Source: Hyphomicrobiales bacterium (GTDB taxonomy: Bacteria > Pseudomonadota > Alphaproteobacteria > Rhizobiales > Rhizobiaceae). From it: a DNA stretch of 64,000 nt. Below the pieces are notes generated by a model that made no database searches, was not told where the DNA came from, and saw only the letters and a list, made by a program, of their open reading frames with translations. Positions within the stretch are counted from its first letter, which is position 1. Each line of letters opens with the position of its first letter. Position numbers and translations under genes: made by a program. Where the stretch lies: assembly GCA_900466875.1 (NCBI GenBank), contig UBNQ01000020.1, positions 62,001-126,000 on the forward strand, read 5' to 3'. This document shows, in pieces, positions 42,253-50,430 of this stretch.

Positions 42253-43566
42253 TTACCAGATCGTCACAGCGCCGGTGAGGAGCGCCGGGATCAGCATGAG
42301 CAGGCACAACAGCGCCGCCCATTTGATTGAGAATTTCTGGTGGTCACCGAACTCCACCTTCGACAATCCGGTGAGGACATAGGTGGCGGCGACGAGCGGG
42401 CTCAACTGATGGATCGGTTGGCCAATGAGGGATGCCCGGGCGATGACCTCCGGCGCGATGCCATAGGTCTTTGCTGCTTCTGCAAGGACCGGGACGACGC
42501 CGAAATAGAAAGCGTCGTTCGAAAGGAAGAAGGTAAAGGGAGCGCTGATCACAGCCGTGATAAGCGGGAGCCAATTTCCGTGACCTTCCGGGATCAACCA
42601 GACAATGCTTTGTGCCAAGGCTTCCGTCATGCCGGTACCTTTCAGGATGCCTGTGAAGACGCCTGCGGCAAAAATGACGGACACCACAGCGAGAACGCTC
42701 GACGAATGCGATGCGATGCGGTCTCGCTGATCTTTCACATTCGGGAAATTGACCGTGATGGCAATCGCGAAAGCGATCATGAAAAGGACCGCGAGAGGGG
42801 CGACGTCCAGGATCAGCAAAAGCATCAGCCCGACAGTCAAAGCGATGTTGAACGCTGAACGCCAAGCCGGAACGTTGAACTCATTCTCCATGGGATTGAC
42901 CCAGTCGGAATTTTCTCCGTGGACTTGGCCGGTGCTGTCATCATATTTTAGGTGGCCCAGCCGACGGCGCTCGCGAATACCGAGATACCAAGCGATGGCG
43001 AACGCTCCGAGGGTCGAGACTGCCAAAGAGGGGATCAGCGGGGTGAAGACCTGGCTCGCATCGAGGTGCAAGGCAGCCATTACGCGTGCTGTGGGACCGC
43101 CCCAAGGAGCCACATTCATGATGCTGTTTGGCAGCATGAGCACACACGGCAGAATAAGCGGATTTATACCGAGCTTACGGTGAAGCGGCAGCATAGCGCT
43201 TACGCACAGCAGGTAAGTTGTCGAGCCGTCGCCATCGAGCGAGATCACCGCACAAAGGATTGCGGAGCCCACAATCACTCGGACTGGATCGCCGCGGCAT
43301 ACACGAACGACGAAACGGACGATTGGGTTGAACAGCCCGAGATCAATCATCAGTCCGAAATAGAGGATCGCGAAAAGAAGAAGCACGCCTGTAGGAGCGA
43401 TCGACTTGATTCCGTCGATCATCATAGGCGGTATTTCAGGGCCGAACCCGGCAAAAACTGCAAATACGGAAGGCACCAGGATCAGCGCAATAAGCGCCGA
43501 AAGGTACCCGAACATGATGGCAGCCATGAAGACCACGATCATTGTGTAGGCAAGAATGGTTATCAC
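42253..43566 (-). CDS. CitMHS family citrate/dicarboxylate transporter
   Basis: About 437 residues from a GTG at 43566 preceded by GGAGTTCGAT; the frame is open to 43707 but the extra N-terminus is basic and Cys-rich. There are twelve or so membrane segments. The family motif SLDGDGSTTYLL is near residue 115, with NVAPWGGPTARVMAAL. CitMHS carriers import metal-citrate complexes or related carboxylates with protons. It is the first gene of operon copy 1 and faces the relic of a GntR regulator. The iron-citrate-type Fec genes lie just beyond that relic. Confidence 0.88.
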   Translation of the reverse strand: MITILAYTMIVVFMAAIMFGYLSALIALILVPSVFAVFAGFGPEIPPMMIDGIKSIAPTGVLLLFAILYFGLMIDLGLFNPIVRFVVRVCRGDPVRVIVGSAILCAVISLDGDGSTTYLLCVSAMLPLHRKLGINPLILPCVLMLPNSIMNVAPWGGPTARVMAALHLDASQVFTPLIPSLAVSTLGAFAIAWYLGIRERRRLGHLKYDDSTGQVHGENSDWVNPMENEFNVPAWRSAFNIALTVGLMLLLILDVAPLAVLFMIAFAIAITVNFPNVKDQRDRIASHSSSVLAVVSVIFAAGVFTGILKGTGMTEALAQSIVWLIPEGHGNWLPLITAVISAPFTFFLSNDAFYFGVVPVLAEAAKTYGIAPEVIARASLIGQPIHQLSPLVAATYVLTGLSKVEFGDHQKFSIKWAALLCLLMLIPALLTGAVTIW

Positions 43567-43722
43567 ATCGAACTCCAACCGGACCAAGCCGGGTTTCCCA
43601 TCGATTCTCCGCAGACATGACAGGCGAGGCATCTGACTTGCCCTAAGCGCACAATCTCCGCGAAGCCTCCTCAGACACCGGACGCAAGGATCTTGCATTC
43701 GGCACATTTTATTGTACTAATG

Positions 43723-43738
43723 ATTGACATATGACAAT
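43723..43738. promoter_or_regulatory. Imperfect palindrome upstream of CitMHS operon
   Basis: ATTGACATATGACAAT is centred on CATATG with ATTG/CAAT ends and one mismatched pair. It lies 157 bp upstream of the CitMHS GTG and just before the GntR relic. The style fits a GntR/FCD dimer site; the TTGACAT part could equally be a -35 element. Confidence 0.35.
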
Positions 43739-43767
43739 TTTAAAAACGATGCAATAGGATCTCGGCA

Positions 43768-44342
43768 CTGCCTATCGCAAATCATCCGCACAGATCATTG
43801 GCCGCGAAAATCCAGAAACTGGGGGGGTGGGATGAAGGGCTACAGATGCGGACGCCATGTGACGGAGGCATCGCTCGAAGAATTCCTCGGGACGTCGCAG
43901 GCTCCGATTCGGGCAGCACTTTTGCATCTCGCCAACGTAGGTGTGTTGGAGCGTATCCCTAAGCTTCAGGCTGGATCGGCGAGCCGTAGGCAGTTCTCAG
44001 AACACAGCTAAAAATGTTCGCTATGGCGGATTATCCACGTTTAGCTCGTTAGAGCTGTTCGAGGCCGACTCCAATTTTCATCAGGGTATCGCGGCCATTT
44101 CCGGCAATCGATTTCTGCAGGATACGAACGCACGCCAAAATCGGTTGAGGCGGCTCGTTGAAGACCGCCAGACGCTCGATCGGGATCAGGTTCGAGGACG
44201 GAACATCGAGCATATCGAATTGCTGGATGTCCTGGAGCGAGGCGACGGCTTCAAAGCAGAGCAGCCTTTGCGACATCATCTAGGTCATGCCAAGACACGC
44301 AAGGCGACGAATCGCATCTTCTTTTCACAACATGCCGATTAA
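43768..44342 (+). pseudogene. GntR/FCD regulator pseudogene (frameshifted, internally deleted)
   Basis: Pieces of this stretch match the intact regulator at 58315-59211. PIANHPHRSLAAKI near 43770 aligns with its start. After a frameshift near the G-run at 43824, GRHVTEASLEEFLGTSQAPI (from 43847) aligns with the first winged helix. After another shift and a large deletion, FHQGIAAISGNRFL through NIEHIELLDVLERGDGF matches the C-terminal FCD domain to a stop at 44342. The second helix and early FCD, roughly 120 residues, are missing. It is presumably the dead former regulator of the adjacent CitMHS operon. Confidence 0.85.
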
Positions 44343-44447
44343 TGTCTTATATGTTCATTTGATACTATTGTGCTGACCTCAATCTTGACTGTTGAAATCC
44401 ACTTCTGTATTGGCGGAGGCGGGAGGAAGTTCAGATGAGGTTCTCGC

Positions 44448-45359
44448 ATGCTCTCCCTACCAAAACTACTGATGGCCGTCGTCGTAGCCGGACTGGCCTC
44501 TCCCCTCTCCGCCACCGAAATCAAGGTTGATGACGGCCAGCATGTCATAACGTTGCCCGATGCGCCGAAACGCGTTGTCGTTCTCGAATTCTCCTTCGCG
44601 GATGCACTTGCCTCGGTGAATGTATCACCCGTGGGTGTCGCCGATGACAAGGACGAGAATCGCTTGCCGCCTGAAGTCAGAGCCATCATCGGCAAGTGGA
44701 CGTCTGTCGGCACCCGTGGCCAGCCAAGCATCGAGGCTATCGCGAACCTGAAGCCTGATCTGATCGTCGCGGACCTCGACCGTCATCGGGCCGTATACGA
44801 TCAGCTTAGTGCGATCGCACCGACAATGCTTCTGGCATCACGGGGAGAGAACTACGAGGGAAGTCTCAAGTCAGCAGCCAAGATCGCGGAGGCGCTCGGT
44901 AAGACTGATGAGATGAATTCCCGCCTGGAAAAGCATCGCGAGATAATGGCCGAATTAGCATCGAAAGTTCCGGATGGCGCTTCGATGATGTTCGGGGCGT
45001 CGCGTGAGGACAGTTTCTCTGCCCATGGTCCGGAGTCCTACGACGGCTCCGTACTCTTGAGCCTTGGCATCAAAGTCCCAGAGGTCCAGGGGAAGGGTAA
45101 AGATGCCTACAACTTCGTGAGTATCGAGCAGCTTCTTGCATTGAACCCTGACTACCTCCTTGTTGGCCACTACCGTCGTCCATCGATCGTGGACAAGTGG
45201 TCAAAGGAGCCGCTCTGGTCCGCACTCAAGGCCTCGAAGGACAAGGTGTATGCGGTGGACGAAAACGTGTGGGCTCGCAACAGAGGAATCATCGCCGCCG
45301 AGAAGATCGCGGCCGACACGCTGGCAATTCTGCACGGCTCGTACAAAAGCGTCGAGTAG
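44448..45359 (+). CDS. fecB: Fe3+-siderophore/citrate ABC transporter substrate-binding protein (FecB-like)
   Basis: A 303-residue class III periplasmic binding protein with a signal peptide ending near PLSATE. The domain starts HVITLPDAPKRVVVLEFSFA and includes PSIEAIANLKPDLIVAD and NPDYLLVGHY, a FecB/FepB-type pattern. It delivers an Fe3+ chelate to the FecCD permeases encoded next, 3 bp downstream. No TonB receptor or FecIR regulators are nearby. Proximity to a CitMHS carrier favours ferric citrate, though another hydroxycarboxylate siderophore is possible. Confidence 0.85.
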   Translation: MLSLPKLLMAVVVAGLASPLSATEIKVDDGQHVITLPDAPKRVVVLEFSFADALASVNVSPVGVADDKDENRLPPEVRAIIGKWTSVGTRGQPSIEAIANLKPDLIVADLDRHRAVYDQLSAIAPTMLLASRGENYEGSLKSAAKIAEALGKTDEMNSRLEKHREIMAELASKVPDGASMMFGASREDSFSAHGPESYDGSVLLSLGIKVPEVQGKGKDAYNFVSIEQLLALNPDYLLVGHYRRPSIVDKWSKEPLWSALKASKDKVYAVDENVWARNRGIIAAEKIAADTLAILHGSYKSVE

Positions 45360-45362
45360 TCA

Positions 45363-46370
45363 ATGCACCGGCTTGCAAAACTGGCTCCGATCCTGGTGAT
45401 TGGGGCCTCGCTGTTCGTACTCACCGCACTCTTTGCGGTGAGTTTGCGAATCTATTCGCCGATCGCGATCCAATGGCGTGATGTTTGGGATGCGATGCGG
45501 CCCGGTGCCGAAGTCACGACGATTGGCACTCAGGTCATTCAGCTCGTGCGTGTTCCTCGCGCTATTGGCGCGATAGTTGTCGGTGCGGCTCTCGCGCTGT
45601 GCGGCCTCCTGATGCAGGGAGCCACTCGCAACAAGTTGGCGTCGCCCGCTCTGCTGGGCGTCACCAGCGGGGCAAGCCTTGGTCTCGCGTTGGTATCAAG
45701 CGGAGTGCTTGGTGTGGCGGGCGAAACATCGTCGGGAGTGTCTGCCGTTATTGGTGGGGCACTGGCATGGTCGCTCGTCTTTCTACTCGGAAGCGCATGG
45801 TCGATTGATGGCTCCAAGGGCCGCCTGATCCTCGCCGGAATGACCATGGCGGCTCTATGTGCGGGGCTTACTCGCCTGGTTGTCCTTCTGGCAGAGGAAC
45901 GGGCCCTTGGTGTCCTCAACTGGTTGGCTGGCAGCCTTGCCAATATAAGGTATGACGACCTTCCGGTGCCGTCCGCAGTTCTATTGATGAGCCTTGCTGT
46001 CGGCGCGCTTCTGGCCCCGAAACTCAACCTTATAAATCTTGGCGACGAAACTGCTCAAGCGCTGGGTGTCAGGGTTCATTTCGTCCGCCTAGTGATCTTT
46101 TTCGTCGGATGTATCATCGTCGGCGCAACCGTTGCCGTGACGGGGCCTATCGCTTTCATCGGCCTCATGGCACCGAACATCTCACGCGTTTTGGTAGGCA
46201 GCGACTACAGACTATTGGTTCCCGTCTCTGCCCTGCTGGGAGCAATATTGCTTCTCGCATCGGACATCGTGGCCAAAGGTGTAGCTTATCCGGCCGAGAT
46301 AGCCGCGGGCGCGGTGACCGCTTTGGTCGGCGCACCGTTTTTCCTCGTTTTGGCTAGGCGGTTACTATGA
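45363..46370 (+). CDS. fecC: Fe3+-siderophore ABC transporter permease (FecC-like)
   Basis: A 335-residue FecCD/BtuC-family permease with about ten membrane segments. Family motifs are RVPRAIGAIVVGAALALCGLLMQ, NKLASPALLGVTSGAS and TGPIAFIGLMAPNISR. It forms the channel heterodimer with FecD. The stop overlaps the fecD start by four bases. The export pathway is inner membrane, driven by FecE. It is assigned by family and gene order; FecC and FecD are hard to tell apart beyond order. Confidence 0.88.
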   Translation: MHRLAKLAPILVIGASLFVLTALFAVSLRIYSPIAIQWRDVWDAMRPGAEVTTIGTQVIQLVRVPRAIGAIVVGAALALCGLLMQGATRNKLASPALLGVTSGASLGLALVSSGVLGVAGETSSGVSAVIGGALAWSLVFLLGSAWSIDGSKGRLILAGMTMAALCAGLTRLVVLLAEERALGVLNWLAGSLANIRYDDLPVPSAVLLMSLAVGALLAPKLNLINLGDETAQALGVRVHFVRLVIFFVGCIIVGATVAVTGPIAFIGLMAPNISRVLVGSDYRLLVPVSALLGAILLLASDIVAKGVAYPAEIAAGAVTALVGAPFFLVLARRLL

Positions 46371-47323
46371 GCCGCTATGCATCCACAATCCTCATTCTCC
46401 TCCTCATCGTCATGTTCCTCGCGTCATTGATGTTCGGGGCGACGACGCTGTCTCTGGGACGCATCCTGGAATTACTGATCGAACAAGACCACCAGGATTT
46501 CGAAATTTGGAACCATAGGCTACCCCGTACGATAATCGCGATGCTTGTCGGGGCGGGAATGGGGGCCGCCGGGGCGTTGATACAAGGCGTCGTTCGTAAC
46601 CCCCTTGCATCACCGGATATCCTCGGCGTTACTCAAGGGGCGGGCCTCGTGCTCACCATCGCAATGCTTCTCTTTCCGCAGCTCCCCGTGGGCTACATTG
46701 CGCCCCTTGCGTGCTTGGGCGGGGCCGCCGGGGCTGGAATGCTTCTACTCTACAACGTCGGAGGTTTCTCTCCTCTGCGTTTTGCGCTTTCTGGGGTCGC
46801 CGTGAGTGTAACCTTGAGCAGTGTCACCGAATACCTGCTCCTGGCGAACCCCACGGAAATTAACACGACACTGTTGAGCCTGACGGGAAGCATCTGGGGG
46901 CGTGGATGGATGCATATCTTCCCGCTGCTCCCAATTCCAGCGCTGATCGCCCTAACGCTTCTGATATCCAAACACCTGGACCTGATCGGACTAGGTGACG
47001 ATACCGCGACGGCCCTGGGAGCGCGCCTGAAGCTTACCCGATGGGTAGCAATCGCTTTTGCAGTGGTCCTGACAAGTCTGGCGGTGTCGGTCGCCGGACC
47101 AATCAGCTTCGTGGGCCTTGTCGCCCCGCATATCGCCCGACGTGTTTTCGCTGGCGCGCATCATACCCTTATTCCTGCCGCCGCGGTCGTCGGCGCCTTG
47201 ATGGTGGTTTTTGCCGATACGCTTGGCCGTACGATAGCCCCTCCGATGGAAATCCCGGTCGGAGTACTGACCGCAGTCGTCGGTGCTCCCTATTTCCTCT
47301 GGCTTCTCTTCAGGATCAGATAA
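46367..47323 (+). CDS. fecD: Fe3+-siderophore ABC transporter permease (FecD-like)
   Basis: A 318-residue permease of the FecCD family. It has RLPRTIIAMLVGAGMGAAGALIQ, NPLASPDILGVTQGAGL and AGPISFVGLVAPHIARR, matching the FecC motifs at the same places. It pairs with FecC and overlaps it by four bases. The TAA stop overlaps the ATG of fecE (TAATG at 47321-47325), so all four genes are translationally coupled. Confidence 0.88.
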   Translation: MSRYASTILILLLIVMFLASLMFGATTLSLGRILELLIEQDHQDFEIWNHRLPRTIIAMLVGAGMGAAGALIQGVVRNPLASPDILGVTQGAGLVLTIAMLLFPQLPVGYIAPLACLGGAAGAGMLLLYNVGGFSPLRFALSGVAVSVTLSSVTEYLLLANPTEINTTLLSLTGSIWGRGWMHIFPLLPIPALIALTLLISKHLDLIGLGDDTATALGARLKLTRWVAIAFAVVLTSLAVSVAGPISFVGLVAPHIARRVFAGAHHTLIPAAAVVGALMVVFADTLGRTIAPPMEIPVGVLTAVVGAPYFLWLLFRIR

Positions 47324-48111
47324 TGTCTAAGGATAGTGCGATCCGCACGGAAAATCTCTCTTTGGGATACGACGGTAAAACTGTCGTGTCCGACCTCTCG
47401 CTTTCGATATCCAAAGGCAAGTTCTCGGTCCTGATCGGCCCGAATGGATGCGGAAAGTCGACCCTCCTACGCAGTTTCATTCGTGGACAACGAAGGCTTT
47501 CAGGTCGCATCCTGATAGAAGAACGTGCGATCGATACCTTCCCGGCCAATGCCCTCGCCCGCCGGTTGTCGATGCTTGCTCAGGTACTTCCTGTTCCCGA
47601 AGGTGTCACGGTCAGACAACTGATCGCCTATGGTCGGAGCCCCTACAACGGGATTTGGGGCCGCCTGCGAAGCTCGGACGGTGAAGTCATCCAGGCTGTG
47701 ATGAAGCGACTGGACATCGCCGCTCTCGCAGACGTCAATGTCGATAGCCTCTCCGGCGGCCAGAGGCAGCGTGCATGGATCGCAATGGTCCTTGCCCAGG
47801 AAACACCCATTGTACTTCTGGATGAGCCGACAACATTCCTCGACATCAGCCATCAAGTGGAACTTCTGGAAATTGCGCGCGGCCTTGTTGCAGGTGGCCG
47901 AACTGTCGTAGCTGTACTCCACGACATCAACATGGCTTTGCGCTACGCCGACGAGGTGATCGTGCTTGATAACGGCAGGCTCGTAGCGAGCGGTCCTCCG
48001 GTACAGATCGCGGAGCGATCCCTCTTTTCTGATGTATTCAATATCGACGTTCGGATTGTCGAGGACCCTGCGGTTGGTACGCCGATGATCGTACTGGAAC
48101 AGAAAATATGA
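47323..48111 (+). CDS. fecE: Fe3+-siderophore ABC transporter ATP-binding protein (FecE-like)
   Basis: About 262 residues from the ATG at 47323; the frame extends far upstream inside fecD but that part is an artefact. Walker A GPNGCGKST is at residues 39-47, the signature LSGGQRQR at 143-150, Walker B VLLDEPT near 164-170, and the switch His in VLHDINMAL. It is the typical FecE/FhuC-size ATPase of ferric-chelate importers and the last gene of the fecBCDE operon. Confidence 0.92.
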   Translation: MSKDSAIRTENLSLGYDGKTVVSDLSLSISKGKFSVLIGPNGCGKSTLLRSFIRGQRRLSGRILIEERAIDTFPANALARRLSMLAQVLPVPEGVTVRQLIAYGRSPYNGIWGRLRSSDGEVIQAVMKRLDIAALADVNVDSLSGGQRQRAWIAMVLAQETPIVLLDEPTTFLDISHQVELLEIARGLVAGGRTVVAVLHDINMALRYADEVIVLDNGRLVASGPPVQIAERSLFSDVFNIDVRIVEDPAVGTPMIVLEQKI

Positions 48112-48596
48112 AGTGTAGGCAGGCGTGGCAGCGAACTAACGTAATCGGCGCGATACCTCTGCTGACACCCACAAATTGCGGGCTCACCGTGTTTCCGCAT
48201 TACCCGGCATAGAAAAGCAGGATTGCGCAATATTTGCGCAGGCCACGGGCAAGCCCATCGTGCCACGCATAGCTACACTGAGAAATCAGCTCTCGTTTCA
48301 AAGTGCATCGTTCGGTATGTTATGGTCATTAGATGCCGGAGATATAGCAATGCTTGAACGTAGCCATTTGACCAATGCCCTTTCACGCGTGTTCATCCAG
48401 CGCGACCTGCAGACCAGCCGCTATTCGAACGTGGCCATCGCAGACTTTGTCGAGCCTCGGAGCGCCAAGCCGCGCAACAGCCGCAACGGCTGAGCTGCGA
48501 TTTCATAATTAGCGTGGTTACGAAGTCTGCATGCGCAGCCTTTTCTCTCGCGAATGGAGAGACCAAGCATCACTTTCAGCCATTTCAGAAAATACG
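48112..48596. other. Intergenic region with possible gene fragment
   Basis: About 485 bases between fecE and the AbrB-type gene. A plus-strand frame from 48176 to a stop at 48493 encodes 105 residues whose last 60 (from LWSLDAGDIAMLERSHLTNA) look protein-like, whereas the first part does not. This could be the C-terminal remnant of a regulator or enzyme that has lost its start. I cannot name the family. Confidence 0.35.
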
Positions 48597-49673
48597 TCAG
48601 CGACGTTGGCCACCCAGCAAATTGAAGAGTGCACTCGACCCGGCAACGACGAGGAGCACGCGCGTCAGGTGATGCACCACAACAAAAACGACACTGACGT
48701 TTAGCGAAAGAGCAATAAGACTCATCTCTGGCAGTCCGCCGGGCGAGTAGGCGACTGCCAGCGCCTCCGGATTCAATCCCGTGAGATATGCGATGCCGAT
48801 AGAGAAGATGACTGACAATGTGAGGAGCAGTGTCGTCGCTCCGATCGACAGTGCGAACACTCGCGCGATCAGGATGGGAGGCACACCTGAAAACCGACAT
48901 CCGATACTGCTGCCGATAACGACCTGTGCGACCGCGATGATGCCAGACGGGAGTTTGAAATCGGTGACGCCAAGGACGTGAAGTCCGGCGCTGATCAACA
49001 TCGGCCCAAGGAGATATCGAGCAGGAAGTCGAAATAAATGGCCAGCACCGATCCCGACAGCCATGCTGACGGCGAACCAACCTACGCTAGATGATGTCAC
49101 GATCGACAGCGGGACCCAATTAGCCGAACCGCGCGCGATCGGGACGCCGGATAGCCACTCAACGATAAACGGCGTGCTCATGACGACGAGGAAGATACGT
49201 GCACCGTGGATGAGCGAGATCATCCGCTCGTCGCCTCCGCGCTCCGCCCCCAGCGTAACCATCTCGACCACACCGCCCGGCATGCCGGAAAAGAATGCCG
49301 TCGGATGATCCAGCTTCCCGACATAGCGAAAATAGAGATATCCCACCAAGCCCGCAGTGGCCACATAAAGCACCACGCCGATGAGCGGTATGGGCCAGGC
49401 TCCCATTTGCCGGAAGACTTCGATGGTGAAACTCGAACCTAGCATTGTCCCGATGACCGCGGTCATCGGGAACCTCGCAAGTTGCGGGATCGCTACTGGA
49501 AGGCGAACCATAGAACATAGCCCGCACAGCAGCATGGACCCAAGCATCCAGGGGAGCGGTAGATGGAGGTAGAAGAAAAGCAGGCCACCGAATGAGCCCG
49601 CGACTGCCGCCAGGGTAAAGCGCCCGACAGAACGCCAATGATGGGTATTCGGTGTCGGGGCACTCATCAGCAT
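48597..49673 (-). CDS. AbrB family (duplicated) membrane protein
   Basis: A 358-residue integral membrane protein with about ten hydrophobic segments and an internal repeat: PWMLGSMLLCGL and later YLLGPMLISAGLHVLG; FFSGMPGGVVEMVTLG and later YSPGGLPEMSLIAL. This is the AbrB/AmoA-like membrane family. It is often labelled a regulator in databases but is more like a transporter. It is the distal gene after the ABM gene in operon copy 2, 54 bp downstream. It may move a pathway product or related acid. Confidence 0.78.
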   Translation of the reverse strand: MLMSAPTPNTHHWRSVGRFTLAAVAGSFGGLLFFYLHLPLPWMLGSMLLCGLCSMVRLPVAIPQLARFPMTAVIGTMLGSSFTIEVFRQMGAWPIPLIGVVLYVATAGLVGYLYFRYVGKLDHPTAFFSGMPGGVVEMVTLGAERGGDERMISLIHGARIFLVVMSTPFIVEWLSGVPIARGSANWVPLSIVTSSSVGWFAVSMAVGIGAGHLFRLPARYLLGPMLISAGLHVLGVTDFKLPSGIIAVAQVVIGSSIGCRFSGVPPILIARVFALSIGATTLLLTLSVIFSIGIAYLTGLNPEALAVAYSPGGLPEMSLIALSLNVSVVFVVVHHLTRVLLVVAGSSALFNLLGGQRR

Positions 49674-49727
49674 GCACTTTCGATCTTCGACGCACAGAGG
49701 AATGTCGGCAGCAGGGCCGACATCGGA

Positions 49728-50018
49728 TTAGGCCACTTTCTGCAGATGCTCAACTTCTGGCGGCGAAGCAAAATGGGGGCCTGCCAAGCGCCTCCACTCC
49801 TGGAAGTCCTCCGTTGCGCGAAAGGTCACCGTGTGGTCTTCCAATTGTTCCCAATCGACAACCAGCACGTAGACCTCCGGAGCCTCGAGGACGCGCTCGA
49901 TGCGGACACCTTTGCAGCCTTGTGCCTTGAGGAAAAGAGGTGCCGCCTTGGCGAACGCCGCCTCGAATGCCGCTTCTTCACCGCTCTTGATGGTCAGTCT
50001 GGCGCGTTCGATTATCAT
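49728..50018 (-). CDS. Antibiotic biosynthesis monooxygenase (ABM) domain protein
   Basis: About 96 residues from the ATG at 50018, which overlaps the cupin stop as ATGA. It is a single ABM ferredoxin-like domain (MIIERARLTIKSGEEAAFEA, VYVLVVDWEQLEDHTVTF, GPHFASPPEVEHLQ). Family members act as cofactor-free quinol monooxygenases, haem-degrading enzymes or small lyase-like partners. It is translationally coupled to the cupin, so both probably act on the same intermediate. It has no counterpart in operon copy 1. Confidence 0.83.
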   Translation of the reverse strand: MIIERARLTIKSGEEAAFEAAFAKAAPLFLKAQGCKGVRIERVLEAPEVYVLVVDWEQLEDHTVTFRATEDFQEWRRLAGPHFASPPEVEHLQKVA

Positions 50019-50422
50019 TGAGTAGCCTTTCCATGTTCCGCGTCGATGGTTTTGGTCTCCCCGGTTGCGATCATCGTGCGGGTGGCATCGATGGAGGCGT
50101 AGGTCCAGAAGATGCGCATCGGCTTGTCCGAGTTGTTGATGAAACGGTGCGGGACATTCGCGGGAATCCATGTCGTGTCATTGGTATCGAGGTGATGCTG
50201 AACGCCATCGATCTCGGCGATACCTTGGCCCTCGATGACCATGACAGACTCTTCGCAGTTATGCTGATGGAGCCCGATGGCCGCGCCAGGGTCAAATGCC
50301 GTGATGCCGTTGATCATGCTCGTCGATCCGCAGCTTCGCGTGACGAGCGGGGTAGTGCGAGCACCACCACCGCGATCGTTGGTCTTGAGCTCCTTTGGGC
50401 GGAGGATTGCAGGCTGTGTCAT
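50015..50422 (-). CDS. Cupin domain-containing protein, copy 2
   Basis: About 135 residues from the ATG at 50422, preceded by GAGGTCCAGC. The cupin motifs GLHQHNCEESVMVIEGQ and PANVPHRFIN are as in copy 1 at 38501-38911, with near-identity throughout (for example TTPLVTRSCG against TTPLVTRGCG). It starts 8 bp after the aldehyde dehydrogenase stop and overlaps the ABM gene. Such high conservation, compared with about half identity of the isomerase-like neighbours, implies strong constraint or recent conversion. Confidence 0.87.
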   Translation of the reverse strand: MTQPAILRPKELKTNDRGGGARTTPLVTRSCGSTSMINGITAFDPGAAIGLHQHNCEESVMVIEGQGIAEIDGVQHHLDTNDTTWIPANVPHRFINNSDKPMRIFWTYASIDATRTMIATGETKTIDAEHGKATQ

Positions 50423-50430
50423 GCTGGACC

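Noticed and set aside
47041-47322. Upstream extension of the FecE frame
   Set aside because: It overlaps fecD out of frame and encodes basic, Cys-rich sequence; the ATG at 47323 gives the normal FecE length.
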